Notes: generated by a model from the sequence alone, not told the origin. 64,000 bases of DNA from Psilocybe azurescens (GCA_023853785.1 JAJIRX010000738.1:1-64000), one strand, 5' to 3'. Counted from the stretch's first letter, positions 11,666 through 25,009 are shown. Numbers and translations: made by a program.

Positions 11666-14600
11666 TCAAAGTTCATCATGAGATCTATCTTCTTCCTTTT
11701 GCAACGGGATCTGCTCCTCGCCCTCCGTAAAGGGGGCCTCCTCGGAATTTTCGTCGTCCACCACAGCCTCCTCAGTCTCCTGCGGCTCTGCCGTCGTAGT
11801 CGTCGCGGTCTGCTTAGGTTTCTTCTTAATCGCCTTGGGCACCTTACGCTTCCACAACTTTTGCAAATGCGTCTCGAGCACCTTGGCGCGCGCTTTCATC
11901 TCCGTGGTCTCGATCACAGGATCCTCATAGGATTTGACCGACTTCTGTTTCTCGACCCACTCGCTGAGCCATGCCTCGTGCTCGCGTAAAGTCCTCTCGA
12001 GCCCGTCGAGCTCGTCCTTGGTCCATTTCGATGGAAGGTCGGCAGCGATCTCCGCGGTGAGGTTTTGGCGCGCCTCTTGCAGGAAGAGACGCGTGCTCCA
12101 GTTCCACATCTGGGAGTTGTTCAGTGCTTGAGGGAATGCCTCGATTTCCTGGTATCGGTGGATGATAGGCTTCTCTAGGGTTCTGATTGAAAAGAGAGTA
12201 TCTTTAGTTTCCACCGTCCAAGCATGTCGAAGCGCAGACTTACTCGAGGGCGATCCTCTTATCCAAGAATTGTGAGGTCTCCGCCAGATCGCCTCTATCA
12301 AACAGCCACGAGAAGCTCTCGTCGAGTTTCTCGGAGATGGCTTGTCGCTCGCTACTCTGAGAGCATTTCTTGAATGGGGTCTCCGCGTTATCGTCGGTCA
12401 ATAGGTCGCGCAGTCTATATAGATAACTTTCGAATGTATTCCTGGCCTCTGCGCGTCTGTTCTTGGCCGTCTCTTCGAGATCAATAGCGCGCAGTCTGTG
12501 GATATCGATCGACATTGAGGTCAGTTTTTTTTATGGAGTGAGAGAAAAAAGCGAAAGTGACACTCACCTTCCGCGGGCCTTCTTCTTTTCGTCTACGGTC
12601 ATGGGTGGTATCGTCGTGAATCTGACGTCAATACTTAAGGGAATCGTGTTCTCTACAGGGGCGGTAGGTTTGTTATCCTTCTCAGGGGTGGCGGATGACG
12701 AAGGCGCTTCCGAAGCTGACGATGAAGACGAGGAGGCAGAGTCCGAGTCGCGAGGAGGGGTGTTCTCTGCCGACTGGGTAGCCTCGTCCGTCGAAGAACT
12801 TCCTCCTCCGAAGAATTCTTTGAGTTTGCCTGACAGTTAAAATTTGAGTCCAAACGATCTTCAAACAGCGTCATTGGTGGAATACTCACCTGTGAGACTC
12901 TCATCCTTGATTTCACCGTATGCGATGGCGTCTGTGACAGTGACAAAGCCGGATTCGGAGAGCGTAATAGTGGCTTTAACCACGGGATCAACAGCACCTC
13001 GCTCTGTGAGGTTGGCAATGGCTTCAGTTACATTCCCAAGGTCAACTTCCAGCATGCGAGTAGGGTAGCCACTGGAAAGATGGGTTGGCAGTGAGACTAC
13101 GAAGCCAATTACCAAGAGAAAATACTTACGGGGCGACAGGGTTCTTGTAGTCAATGAAGAGGGAGAAATCCTCCTTCCTCTTGAAGGTCAGGATTTTCTT
13201 GGTGCCTACTTTCGAGCCGGCGGGGAAGATGAGAGTGGCGATACTCCTTGGACGCGTGTTTGAAGATGTAGGAGCGGCAAAATATGAGACTTGGATGTCG
13301 TGTGCGCCAATGTCAGTGACCTTAATGTTCTTGGTCTTGAACTGTCTAGAGAGACTTGCACCATGAAGGGCGGCACCTAAAGATGAGGTTATAACCAGCT
13401 TTATTAAAACGACGTTGATGTGTGTTCGTACCAAGAACGGCAGCCTCATCAGCGTTGACGTTGGTGGCGACCCTGTCCCTGATTATACTAGTAAGAAAAT
13501 GCAAGGATGATGTGTGAGGATATCACGCACTCTCCAACTGCAGCCTTGACAGCAGCTTGAATTATAGGCGTTCTTGTCGATCCTCCCATAAGAATGACGG
13601 AGGTGATATTGTCCTGTACAAGAATTGAGAACAAAGTTATGTCAAAGAAATTCACCAAACGCGTACCAGAGTCAATCCAGCGTTCTTCAAAGCGCTTTCA
13701 ATAGGTTTGGCGAACTCTCCTTTAAGATCCTCGCAGGCCGCCTCAAATTGTGCGCGAGTGGTCTTTGTCTTAAAGTCAATGTCCCAAGCCAAACTTTCGA
13801 TGTTAGAAGTGACTTCAGCGTTGGCACTCAGGATGGCCTTGACCCTCTGAGCCTCCTTCCAGAGCTTGGCCATGCCGCGTTTGTCCTCTCGGATGTCTTT
13901 CCTGTGCTTCGAGTTGAAGGCCTCGATGAGGATCTCGCGCATACGTCTGTCAAGTTCAATTCCTCCGAGGGTACGGTCGTACCCTACTCCAGCAACAGCA
14001 ATGTGTGTCCCTGAAGCACCGGTCTTGGGGTCGGAGGCGGTAGTGAACGACGCGATCGTGGCCCTAATGCCAGATGCGCCCGCGTCGTAGATGATGTGGT
14101 ATTCCGGGGTCGGGAATGTCCTCGTCATCGCATAGTTGACAGCCACAGCCGTTCCGTCGTTGATCAGAGCGAGCGTCCTGAGGCCGGATATTTCAATAGC
14201 ATCGGCAATTGCGTCGCGCTCGAACTGGGAAAGTAAGGGGGGACGGTGACGATGACGTCGGTGACCTTCTCATTGGCCACAAGCTCGGCAAGATGTTTGA
14301 TGTAGGCAAACTCCATAGCGACAAGCTCCTCGACGGCCCACTCTGTGCCATCGGATTGTACGAGGGAGACGGTCTTGCGGCTGGATTCTGCGACGTCGGA
14401 AGTGGAGACTTTGCCATAATACGAAACCGCTGGCGAGTCGAAAGGTGATGCTTGGAGAAGCTTCAAGGATGAGAAAGTGTCCGAAGGAAATCTGGACGCC
14501 TAAAAGTGTAGATTGATCAGTATTTTCAGGCGACTCTACGCTATAGCTCGGAAATGCGCACTAGATTGAAGGCATCCTGTCCAAACAGTCTGTCACCCTT

Positions 14601-14798
14601 CTTCCACGCAACTACCGAACTAATCTTCCTCTTAGAATCTTTGTTCAATAGAACGTCGAAGGGAACACCGGGTTTCATTAAGGACGCCTTGATAAAGTCA
14701 TTGCCATAGTCGATCGCCAGAACTGACGCAAGGGCGTATTGGGGAAGATATGTTAAGACGGAGAGGGTGATCAGACTCCATAGAGTCAGTAGCCGCAT
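11666..14798 (-). CDS. LHS1: ER lumenal Hsp70 chaperone (GRP170/Lhs1 type)
   Basis: Large Hsp70 of the endoplasmic reticulum; family members act in protein import and as nucleotide exchange factor for BiP. A signal peptide starts MRLLTLWSLITLSVLTYLPQ, followed by the Hsp70 phosphate loop VLAIDYGNDFIKASLM. Conserved segments follow: VTDVIVTVPPYF, LALINDGTAVAVNYAM, NITSVILMGGSTRTP and VATNVNADEAAVLGAAL. Next come the beta domain, a Ser/Glu-rich acidic insert (exon 12568-12829) and a helical C-terminal domain. The C-terminus is HDEL, the fungal ER-retention signal. Introns on the minus strand: 14500-14561, 13614-13666, 13488-13530, 13377-13431, 13072-13129, 12830-12889, 12496-12567 and 12183-12243. 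One frame slip at 14227-14232 (a base missing between PPYF and QFERDA) is the only defect. It converges on the Lon gene. Confidence 0.93.
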
Positions 14799-14920
14799 TT
14801 TGGATATTATAATGTGTTGGTAGTAAAAGTTAGATCTAGACGGGCATCGAGAATGGGGGAACGAGGAAGAGATTGAAACTCTACAAAGTCAATAGTTCAC
14901 TGAGGGGCGTCGTGGCAGAG

Positions 14921-14928
14921 ACACGTCA
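14921..14928 (-). promoter_or_regulatory. Candidate unfolded-protein-response element upstream of LHS1
   Basis: On the minus strand TGACGTGT lies about 125 bases upstream of the LHS1 start, closely followed by a CCACG core. TGACGTG is the core bound by Hac1/XBP1-type bZIP factors at UPR promoters, and LHS1-type genes are classical UPR targets. The call rests on motif and position only; an 8-mer can occur by chance. Confidence 0.4.
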
Positions 14929-15227
14929 ATTCTTCATAATTTTGGATCATGTGACTCTTTTCTTCCGTGGAAACTCTCAGCTGAGCTGGCCAAGAGCTGG
15001 CACTCCGGTATAACATATTTCATAACAAAGATTAGAGAAAACACGACAATTATAGCGGACAGCAGTAGAAGTGAGTGGTATCAAGAACAGAATAGAAAAA
15101 GTCGAGTGTATGCAAAAGAATAGCCTTGTCCAAACAGAATTGCCAGGAGCGGTCCACCAAGGACTCCATGGATAAGAAAGAGAAGAAAAGGAGGACACGT
15201 CCACACAAGCATAAGGAATTCGGAAGA

Positions 15228-18200
15228 TCATGGGGCGGGTAGCGGAGGAACAGCAGGGATTTGCTCGCGCAGGTGCTGTCGTTTCGCTTTTCGCTCTTCC
15301 GCATCCTTGGCATGTTGTTCTTGCTCCGCCTGCATCGCCTGCATAATCTGCATCTGTTGCGCGATGAACTCCTGGGTTCTTGGTCTGTGGGCATTGTCGG
15401 TAAGCGCATGTCTATAACATGAGGAAGGAAAGAGACGTACCGCATCCGCAGAATCCGCATGATGATCTGCTCACTCGCTGTTTCTGTCTCCTGTTTCTTC
15501 TCCTTTTTCCTCTCCTTGATTGTCCCTAGATTCCGCTGTGAATACACGCTCTTCGCACGCTTCTTGATCGATGGTGCAGAGCGAAGGCTTTGTTGCATCA
15601 TGCGAACGCATTCCTCCATCAACGCATCTCTGTGACACAGTTGTAAAAGAATGAAAATCAAAAGATACGACTGTGACTCACGTATGCCAGTCATAATAGA
15701 GTCGTATTGAGAGAACATCCCTATGTTTCTGACTGTTCAGAACTTCTTGAGATACAGGTCCTTCTCCATTAGCGTAGAAGTAATCTCGCAAGAACTAGAA
15801 ACCAAAAACAAAACATGAGAACCAAAACCAAAACCCAAATCCAGCGGAAACCAACCTTCAGCCATCTGAAAACAATGTCTACCTCCTTATCACTCAACGG
15901 TTTCATATCGCTCGCAACATCACTCAGAGGGGGGGATCAACAGCCCCTCAATGATCGTCAATATCTCTTTCCACACCCTAGTCATAACCATCTCCTTCGC
16001 CGTATCGCTGAGATACGTGTTCAGTGTCTGCAGATTCGCATCAAAGTAGTCAAACAAGGGCAAAATCGCCTGCTCGATCTCGACATCCGTCAGCTCCTCC
16101 GGTCGCACGCGCGGTTTCTCCGTCGAAGGCAAGGGTATCTGAGGCTCGGACGACGTGCCGCCGAGGGCAGAGCGATAGAGCGCAGTGACGTTGCCCAGAG
16201 CTTTGTTATAGTCGAGCCCCGCATCGCGAGACTTGATCAGGGTCTTCAGGACGTTCCGTGATAGACATTGTTGGATAAACGGCGACATCTATTGAAACAG
16301 GTTATCACCAGCCAGAGTGAACATGAACATAATGTGCAGATCGGAATTGGACTGACTTTGTCGATGAAAATCCTCAGCATGTCCGCTTCTGCTCGTTTCA
16401 GACTTCTGAAGGCCCGGCCGAAGTAGAACTGGATATCATCCTTCTCGCCCTCCATGCTGACTCGCACCAGAACCCTCCCCTGCGTATCAAGATCCATCCA
16501 CAACTCATGCGCAAGGAAATCACTGAACCGCCGTGGGTCAAGACACAGATATGCGCGTCCCACGATATCGTGCTTGCCAACGAGCGCCCGGTCCCGCACA
16601 GATACCATCAACCACAGAGGTTTCTCGACAGACAGATCAAATGTCTCGTCCCCTATATGCAGATTAATGCCATCAGAATGGTCAGGAGGGTACATCAAAA
16701 CGAAAACGTACATCTAGGACTCAAAGACTCATAAATTGTCCGCGTCTTCGCCAACCTCGTCCCAGCCTCATCGCTCAACGTCACAAACGTATCCAACTTC
16801 GAGCTCGGCGAGCTGTCCAGTGGCACGAGCCCCTCCGCAATGACAACCTTGACTGAGAACAAAAACGTATCCCGCTCCTTCTTCTCCGGCACCGGCGGCG
16901 CGGTGCTCCTGAGCATCTCCGCGATCGCGTCCGCCTGCATCTGGTTGTACATGTTGTCGAGCAGTTTCCTGGCAGCTTCGACGTTGTTCAGTTTGACGCA
17001 GGATTCTGCGCGGAAGTTGAACGGCTCGACGCGTTTCTCGCCCGTTGCTGCGAGCTGTTTTGCTTTCTCGAGCCATGCGGAAGATTTTTGGGGTTGCACG
17101 TAGTCGGACGGCCGAGGGAACATCTCGTTCAAGAAGAGAGTCTCAATAGACCGACAATATTGATCAATGGCTTTAGATATCGTCTGTGGAGTTCAGTCAG
17201 AACACGAGGGTCACACGTTCACATGCGTGTTCCACTGGAGGACATACCTTCGATAGACTTGTAAAGAAGCGGCCCTCTTGATATTCGTCTGCCCATTCCA
17301 GTTCCTGGAGAAAGTTAATCGGACTCCGCAGCGAATCAAACAAATCCACGATCGAGGAGCTGTGTCCTTCTGTGCTCTCTGCCTCGAACTACACAAAATA
17401 AGTAAGTACGAAAGCTCATTCAAAAGAGATCGTAAGAACCTTGTCATGCGATATAGCCTAGAGTGAAAGGAAATGGGTTGTTAAATTATGTCATAAATCC
17501 GATATCGTTGCACAAACGTACCGCTTCCACCCACTGCTTCGTCTTATCGTCCGTGTTCAATAGCCACGTCCGAACATAAGGCTCAAAGAACATCGTAATC
17601 TGGAAATCAAATGGACCCCTGCCAATCCACACGCACCGTCAATGAAGTCCATATAAACGGTTCGTAAAGCTACGCACTCTGGCACGAAAGCGCGATACAT
17701 CCCCATCAACATCGTCGTTCGACGATACAGCGCGAAAATATCCTGAATGGGCACATCCGGCGTCGGACCATTCATCGAGCTCTCAAATAGTCGTTTCTGC
17801 GAGCCCTGTAGCTCCCCGACAAGCTTCGGAACAACCATCTCAACGAACAGCGACACGATATCAATCTTCCTATATAACCAAGGCGGCATATCACATCAGA
17901 AACGAGAAATCATAAAACGGAAGAACACGCACCCCAACAAAGGTTCCGGGAACCTCTTGTCCAGCCCTTTCGCGCCTTTCTCAATCTCGTCTGTCATTAG
18001 CAACAAGGGGAAGGGCGCGGTTCACGCCTGGCGCGCTTTGCTTTTCGTGGATGATGATATCGAACCAATCTGCCGATACCTGTCGTATCCGTTCTTTCAC
18101 ATCCTGTACGCGAGCCTCGATGTCGATGTCGAATCGAGATAACAGACTGGAATCGCGGATATGTTGGAGGACTGCGAGGAAGGGTTCAATATCGGCTGCC

Positions 18201-20196
18201 TTGAGATTTGGTATCGAGTCCATAGCGTGGTATAGTGAAGAGAGGAATACATTGAAGAGGGCCGCATAAACGTTTGCAAGATAGTCAACCTAAGAAGAAT
18301 TTAGTCGATCAATTGGCATATGTAAGCTCTGAGAAATGAGCATACGTCTTGTACTGGCCACAGCTCCAGCTCCGTTTCATGTATCACCTTCGTTACGTTC
18401 TGCAGTGCTTCAGGGATGCACTCCATCGGTACGTCATTCCGTTCATAAAACTGCTTGACGAGGTCCAAAAGCACGCAGCTCGGTACGAGTGGCCTATCCT
18501 CCATCTCAAGGCGCATTCATTGATCAATTCAATATGCGTTGGCGACAAGATACCCAACGATACTTCATCGTTATCGTCTACCTCTGGGGATAGCATGACC
18601 TCCAGATCCGCAATGAGACAGTATTCCACGAGGCGCTTGTAGAATTTCTTGGGATTGGGCGGGATGAAGGTGAAGTGATGTCCAACGGGCAGATCCTCGT
18701 CACCTTCTGGTATGTCTTCATGCATTGAACCTCCATTCGCAGAGATATTGAAGTCGGCACCGAACATGGATCTCCGACTGCTTATAGAAGCATGCCTCGT
18801 AGCTGTTGGAGACTCGATCTGGGAATACAGAGAGCCAGGGCGTCCTGTACTGCTGGTTTGAATAGGGGGAAGGATGTCCGCAGGTGTTGATTTAGCGAGC
18901 TCAGGATTGAACTGGACCATGATTACCATGAGTTGTTGGAGATGTGTCGTTTCCAGGGTACGCCAGTGTTGCCAAGCGGCGTCGGTGTCGAAGTCTTCTC
19001 GTCGACCTGGAAATGGTGCGCCTGCGGTGATATTTTTAAGGCATGTCTTCAAAAATACGATTCTTAATTTCATGTCCGTGAAGAGAGATGCGAAACACTA
19101 TTAGTACCTTCAAGTCCGTCATAGCAGCCTGCAGGTGAAAGTTGGCTTCAAGGTGATTTGAAGCCGAAGAATAAACTCACCTTTTCCGATACCATCGATC
19201 CGCGTATCTTGTCCACTTCTTCTTGAACAGCTTGGTCTGGAACCTTGAATAAGTTGGCCACGACTTTCACCAAGTGCATGTCAGCTACACTAGCACTAAG
19301 GCTTGGAATCGGTTCTTTTTCTCTTTCTCCCCTGGTTGATGTTGAATCGTATCCTGAATCGCTTTGAGAATACCCCTGTGATAATGTGGGAGCCAATTTC
19401 GCCGTATATGTATCGAGACGAGAAACGAGTTCTGGGGAGACGTGGTTCACGCTGCGCAGACATTCCCTCAGAAGCTTGATAAACTGTGCAATCTGGTTGT
19501 TTAGCTCGAGTTTCCAGCCGTCGCCTGCTAGCGTAGGCTCCTTCTTGAGCACCGGATGTTGCATGTGTTGCGAACATTAGAATAAGTTCCTCGATCTTTC
19601 TATTTTCTTTCATTTGCCGCTTAAAGCTGTCGACCATGAACTGCCCGTAAAACTTGCCCATGGTGCGTCGAACGAGCTGGTCAGAATACCTGGACAGGAA
19701 TACGAAGGTTAAAAATAGAGGAGAACGATGTGCGGTAGGATGCACATACGCAGCAGCTTTCCCCATAGCAATATCTTGCAACTTCTGCTCTAGCACTTTG
19801 AGCATCTTCTCCGGGAACTTGACGCTCTTCGAGCCGCCAATATCTCTGAACATGTCTCCAATTGAGAAATTGGATAGGGCTGAAAGTCGGGATGAATGTT
19901 CACGATCCCGTACATCGGCGACATTTGCAACTTTCGGCGACTCGTTAATCTTTGGGACCATAAGATAGGCAAGAAGTCTAATGCATTATCGAGATCAATC
20001 TATTAGTCGCGGTAATATTTCGAGGCAGGTGCTCACGCTACGCGTAGAACATAACTGGTACATGGGAAATGGTTTAGTTTACTAATCAAGTACTAGAGAG
20101 ATAATACAGGACGCACTCAAACAAATCATCGTCTGTTACCCGATACTTGGACACCCGACTTTCGTGGGCGAAACTATCATAGCTCCGCCGTGACAT
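15228..20196 (-). CDS. Munc13/Unc13-type protein with MUN (MHD) and C2 domains
   Basis: Fungal relative of Munc13 (S. pombe Ync13/Git1 type), expected at the plasma membrane in vesicle priming and exocytosis. The start is MSRRSYDSFAHESRV at 20196. The MUN region spans about 19980-17200, with segments such as KIEELILMFATHA, WKLELNNQIAQFIKLL and FYERNDVPMECIPEAL. A C2 domain follows (FSVKVVIAEGLVPLDS, LDTFVTLSDEAGTRLAKTRT, PRW|DETFDLSVEKPLWLMV across an intron), then a second MHD block (LKTLIKSRDAGLDYNKALG) and a basic, coiled-coil tail ending PAVPPLPAP. First introns: 20055-20116, 19978-20036, 19690-19749 and 19129-19180; a 21-nt microexon (19108-19128, AAMTDLK) follows. Frame slips occur near 19561, at 18467-18470, near 17996, probably near 17633, and at a G7 run 15929-15935 (one extra). 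All leave conserved sequence on both sides, so the gene is probably intact in the organism. Confidence 0.88.
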
Positions 20197-22278
20197 CAGT
20201 ATTCGAGGTCGTTAATTTTCCTGGTTATTGCAAATCGACGTATCCAAGGGTTAGGTAGTCCAAGAAGAACTAATTGGAGAGCAGGAGATGGGTAGCGGGA
20301 AGGAAAGATGGCCGTGGAATGACAAGGACAGGCAAAAGGGTACAAGTCGCCGGCGACTATTCTGGCGTTACCAAAACCGCAGTGTTATCATCAGACAATC
20401 AAAACCAAACATCCGCCTTGCTCCTTCACCACAACGGTTATCCCTGCCGTGGTTTTAGAAAATGATCCAGACATTTCATAGACACTCATCGCATAGCATC
20501 GCGTAGCATCTTGGTCTTAGCGCCGACTGAGGTGTGAATCTTTTCATTTTCTCTTCGTCAGCTCCAGCAAGATGTAAGTCGGGGGCACTGCATCATCAGA
20601 TATAACGCTCTCAACGACAATAATCAATCCAAACCACCTCAGCTTCCATATGAGCTTTTGACAAGATCATTGAGCTCTGCGATGACGCGGCGACTTTCAA
20701 AGTACCTCCTTTCTACGAGTGTCTCTTCCGTGATATTTTTATCGGTCTAAATACTTAGCAGAGCAGACCCCACGACGCCGAGAACTTTCTTTCACTCGTT
20801 GTTTCACGCCTCCATATTGCGAATCATGTGCGGTATCTCGAAGTCGATTTTGGAAAGAACATCATAACACCTGTTGGATAACGAATGATGCGACCATGGT
20901 CCACCTTCTACCTTGGAAATAATTTTACTAGCCAAAACAATTTAGGTAGAATCCAGGACGCACTCGAACAGTTCATTTTATGTAAGTAAATAACTGTATC
21001 CTATCATTTGTCGATGCTAACTTTCATGACTATCTCTCTCTTATCTGTAGGCGCCTTTGTAAATTCGTATTCAGCAGAGCAGGATGGGCAAGTTTGTCGA
21101 AGAACGACGAGATGATGTATTAAACTGGTGAGGCTCCTGTCCTCGCTCAAGAGACTCTGAGCTAACGTATCTCTTGGATTATAGTGGATCAATTTGACAA
21201 AGTGAGGCTCACATCCCCCAATCTAGTCAAACCTCTTTGAACATGGGAACGTGTCTACAATGGAAATTATCTTGAGGGAACACACCCCGTAATTGTGGCT
21301 GAAAGCTTGAACGAGCGGTTGATACTGCGGATAACCATATCTGCCTGTACGTCAATGATTATGTGACTCGTCGATCAAAGAAACTACAAACTCACTTGAG
21401 CTTCGCTACGTGGTCAGGCTTCCTAGCAGCTCTTTGTGGATGCCGATTTTAGGCCGCGCTACGGAAACATAACTTATCACACCCTGTTTTCCGGTGCTCG
21501 ACCAGCATTCTCATGAACACCGCCGTCAATTCAGTGCAGCGGAGGAAGACGACGATCTAGATGGTAAACATAGCCATGAAGCAGAGCACAACATCTCAAA
21601 ATGTGAAATGGGCACATGACGAGGAGATTCCCGAATTTGTGAATGTTCTTCGAATGTGATGCCGGTGTACTTTTAGGCATCCTAAAACCATACCTGCCAA
21701 GTACGAGTTAATAAAGTCCACCTTTCCATTCCAGGATCACAGAAGCATGTTGCTACGTTTTTTCGGACCCTAGGGAACTTGGGCAGCCCAGCCTACTTGA
21801 TGCTACCAGAAGAGGGGACCGGGAATCTGAGGGAGGTGATATGTATGGTGTGTTCCAAATTGTACATGCAGCATCTTTTCGATCCTCATCTCAGTTATGG
21901 GACAGTCCATGTCGGAACTCAGTGCGTGGTCGTATTCAAGGTTCGCTGACATGTTTTAATTTCCGCTATTAGCTTGATCCCCCACCTTCAGGCAGTGTTA
22001 ATCTTGTATACTGCGTGCGTGGAAACAAGGCTACGTACGTGTCCAAGTACATGTAGCTGCGCGATGGTTTTGGACCCCACGGTATGCCCACTTTTCCCTT
22101 TCCACTTCACTCTCTCTGCGACATGACAACTTACTTCAAAAATGCTAAGGAATTCATCCTGGAGAAATGCAAATTTACGACAGACACAGTAAATATCAAC
22201 TTTTCACTATTGGGTCACGGCGTCTGTTTGCAAGTCAAGCGCTGAGTCCTGACTGGTGACCCCTCTCGCCACACTGTC
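20197..22278. other. Degenerate region between UNC13 and the NB-ARC gene
   Basis: About 2 kb without an intact gene. It holds an F-box relic (listed separately) and several short coding-like islands (for example about 21500-21560 and 21990-22180) that I cannot assign. No inverted terminal repeats or long tandem repeats were seen. Confidence 0.4.
20643..20892 (+). pseudogene. F-box gene fragment
   Basis: The beginning reads LPYELLT and then, after a one-base slip, KIIELCDDAATFKV, which is the usual start of an Agaricomycete F-box domain (LP.ELL..II..C....TL). About 90 bases further on FLSLVVSRLHIANHVRYLEV resembles the first part of the following leucine-rich region. Stops interrupt every frame and no complete gene can be assembled, so this is most likely a relic. 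Mushroom genomes carry very many F-box genes and fragments. Confidence 0.5.
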
Positions 22279-25009
22279 ATGCTCACAATATGTTCAGGTC
22301 CAAATCTTTTTTCAGTCAACACTTTTAATATCAAGTTTGATCAAATGGGAGGAAACCCTCCAGTCACCAATGTCAAGGCAGGCCAGAGATCAGTTAACTG
22401 CCGATGTATCATTTTACTCCTGGGATTAGCAGTGGTCGTTGGAGGACTCTTATCACTACTACTTTCTGGGGACAAACTCCTCCTTTCCAGTGGTCTACCA
22501 TCCAATCTCGCGATCTATGGACGCGATGGGTTCATTCAGACGGCCGTCAACGACATTCTCCACCAGAAGCCCGAGTCCAGGAAACATATAGCTATCAGAG
22601 GTGGCCCTGGAATGGGTAAAACAACAAGTGGGATTGGAATAATACATGACCCTCGTATCGTTGGATATTTCGGGAATGGACGACACTGGGTTAACTGCCG
22701 CGAGGCATCTGACGTCGCCGATGACATGAAAGCCCTGAAGCTCCTCGAATATATTTCTGGCAGCCTCGGCCTGGATCTTGCAGCCTCAAGCGACCGCCAG
22801 AGAGACATCCAATTTTTCCTCGACAATAATAATGTTCCTCGAATTATTGTATTAGACAATTTTGAAACCATGTGGGAGCCTCCTGCAGCGCGGGAAGCAG
22901 TTGAGGGCATCTTGCAATTTTTGGCGCAGTTCACTCAGCTCACAATGATCCTCACAACTCGAAATGCTCATAACCCTGCCACCCATCTTGGAGTGTCGTG
23001 GCACCAATTTAAGCCCATCCAACCACTACAATTAGATGCATCACGTAGCCTATTCACCAGTCTGTCTCCCCCGACATCCATCGACAATCGCCTTGATGAC
23101 CTCCTCCGTGCGGTTGGTTGCAACCCTCTCGCTATTGTCCTCATGGCATCATCTGCGCAGGAAAATTACACGACGTCGAGTATCCTGGAAATATGGAACA
23201 GTCGACTATCGGAGCGCAACAAAACCCGCAACGATGATGGTGACCCATTGAATATCCTCGACCGCTCGATTGCTATGTCCCTTGAAGGTCCCTTGATAAA
23301 ATCCTACCCAGAAGCTCCTGTGCTCCTCCGTATCATTGCAGAACTACCTGGTGGAATCCGACTCGAAAATCTCCATACAATTGCTCCATTGATAAGCGAT
23401 ATTGATCGCGTTAAGGGGGTTCTCATCCGAACCTCTTTATTGGATAATTCACCTGATGTCCTACAAATGCATTCCACAATACGTTCGTACATGCTGCGCA
23501 ATTATGCCCTTGACGCATCGCATAAGGAGAACATTCAGGCATTCTACTTCCAGCTGATCCACGAAGCAGGAAACGAGCCAGGAACTCAAGATTTCTTAGA
23601 ACGTGCTCGCCGTCTGTCTGACGAGAATACCAATGCCGAGGCCGTTCTTCTAGACGCCTTGGAGCACGAACTTTGGATATCAGTATGGATTGCCATGGAC
23701 TACCTTAACTATCTCATATGGAATACGCCAAGCATAGACATGGCCAAAAGATCGTTGGACTGTTAAGAGATCAGCTTCTCAGCGGTGAAATGGTGTCCAC
23801 GAGCACGGAAAGCCGAGGGGAATCTTGGTGGTACATGCCAGCGTTGAAGGACTGTTCATGGGAAGCGTATATACACAAATTTGTCTCCTACCTATCTGCA
23901 CAAACAAATATCAACATGACTGGAAGCGCCCATCGAACTCGCGGAGATACATGCCAGCGTCAACCGCCGCCGCCAACAGACTCGCTATTATCTCTTGCCT
24001 TGCTGCGTCTTGGGACGCTATATTTCAGACTAGATAACTATCCTGAAGCGACTGAGGCATTGGAGGAAGCGGCGGGTCGGTTTGAAAAAACTCGATCAAT
24101 CGAGTGAGGCTTCCCAGGCTAAGAATCAACTGGCGGAGATCTATCGCCTTCGAGGTAATCACACCGGGGCTCTCCAGCTGTACTCTGAGGCGTATAATCG
24201 ATTTGAACATGTGGGAGATACTGTTGGCATGTCTGCATCCCAACGCGGGGTAGGAATTATTTACTTCCAAGGACAATCGTTCTCGGGAGGCATTGGAAAT
24301 ACTCGAAATGGCCCAAAAGACATGTCTACCTGACGATTACACTTGCATCGCAGACTGCGAACGTGAACTGGGGCGGGTATACAGGTATCACAACCAGACG
24401 GAGTCGATCAGGCTATCTACAAGCGCAAGGAATTATTACCTGCTTCATGGCCCTCGACGCCATGCCGCGATCACTTTGTATCAGAAATCAATCGCCCTTT
24501 ATTCGCAGGGAAATTACGACGACGCAGAGGCCGGATTTAACGACGCTTTTGAGGAATTTAGGCCCTTGAAGAATGACGCGCAGATGGGTTATTGCATTTA
24601 TCATCTTGCCGAAATGAATCGTATGCGAGGATCCCAACCGCAGGCACTGGCTCTATTTCGCCGATCGGAGACCATGTTTGAACACATGGGAAACAGGTTC
24701 ATGGTTGGCCTCTCCGTCAAAGCGCAAGCGAGCTGCATGCTAAGCTTTGCCAGCCAGATGAGGGCAGGGAAAGCGTACAACCGTACTCACGCTTTTCTGG
24801 TAGAGGTAGACGCAAAGGAGGCAATACTAGACACGGTGCCCAGCAATCAGGACATACTTAACATGTGTGAACTTTCAATTTGGCAACGATACCCGACTTT
24901 ACAGAGTTTCCTCATCTGTTCCTTCAATTTCCTTTGCGATACCTTGTATTCTACTTGTGTATGGGCGGTGGTCTCATTGAGAAAAAGAGAGACAGGAGTC
25001 CGAAGTTAG
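22279..25009 (+). CDS. Membrane-anchored NB-ARC/TPR (NLR-like) protein
   Basis: The first frame (22279-23766) has a short N-terminus with the FSVNTFNIKF stretch often seen in Agaricomycete NLR-like proteins. A strongly hydrophobic segment follows (CRCIILLLGLAVVVGGLLSL, about residues 46-65), then an NB-ARC module: P-loop GGPGMGKTT (about 112-120), Walker B RIIVLDNF, the sensor-like LTTRNAH and GCNPLAIVLMA. TPR-like repeats follow, for example NYPEATEALEEAAGRFE, GALQLYSEAYNRFEHVGD, NYDDAEAGFNDAFEEF and QALALFRRSETMFEHMG. Three slips divide it: an A run 23746-23749 (one short, jo ining MAK to IVGLLRDQ), A6 at 24085-24090 (one extra) and CC at 24267-24268 (one extra). Such proteins are thought to sense non-self or stress; no effector domain is seen N-terminally. 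The start is the first Met of the open frame; an upstream exon is possible. Confidence 0.82.

Noticed and set aside
20106..20976. 23-bp similarity between 20106-20129 (UNC13 exon 1 end) and 20953-20976, as if an exon were duplicated
   Set aside because: Only about 20 of 23 positions match and the similarity does not extend either way; too short to claim duplication.
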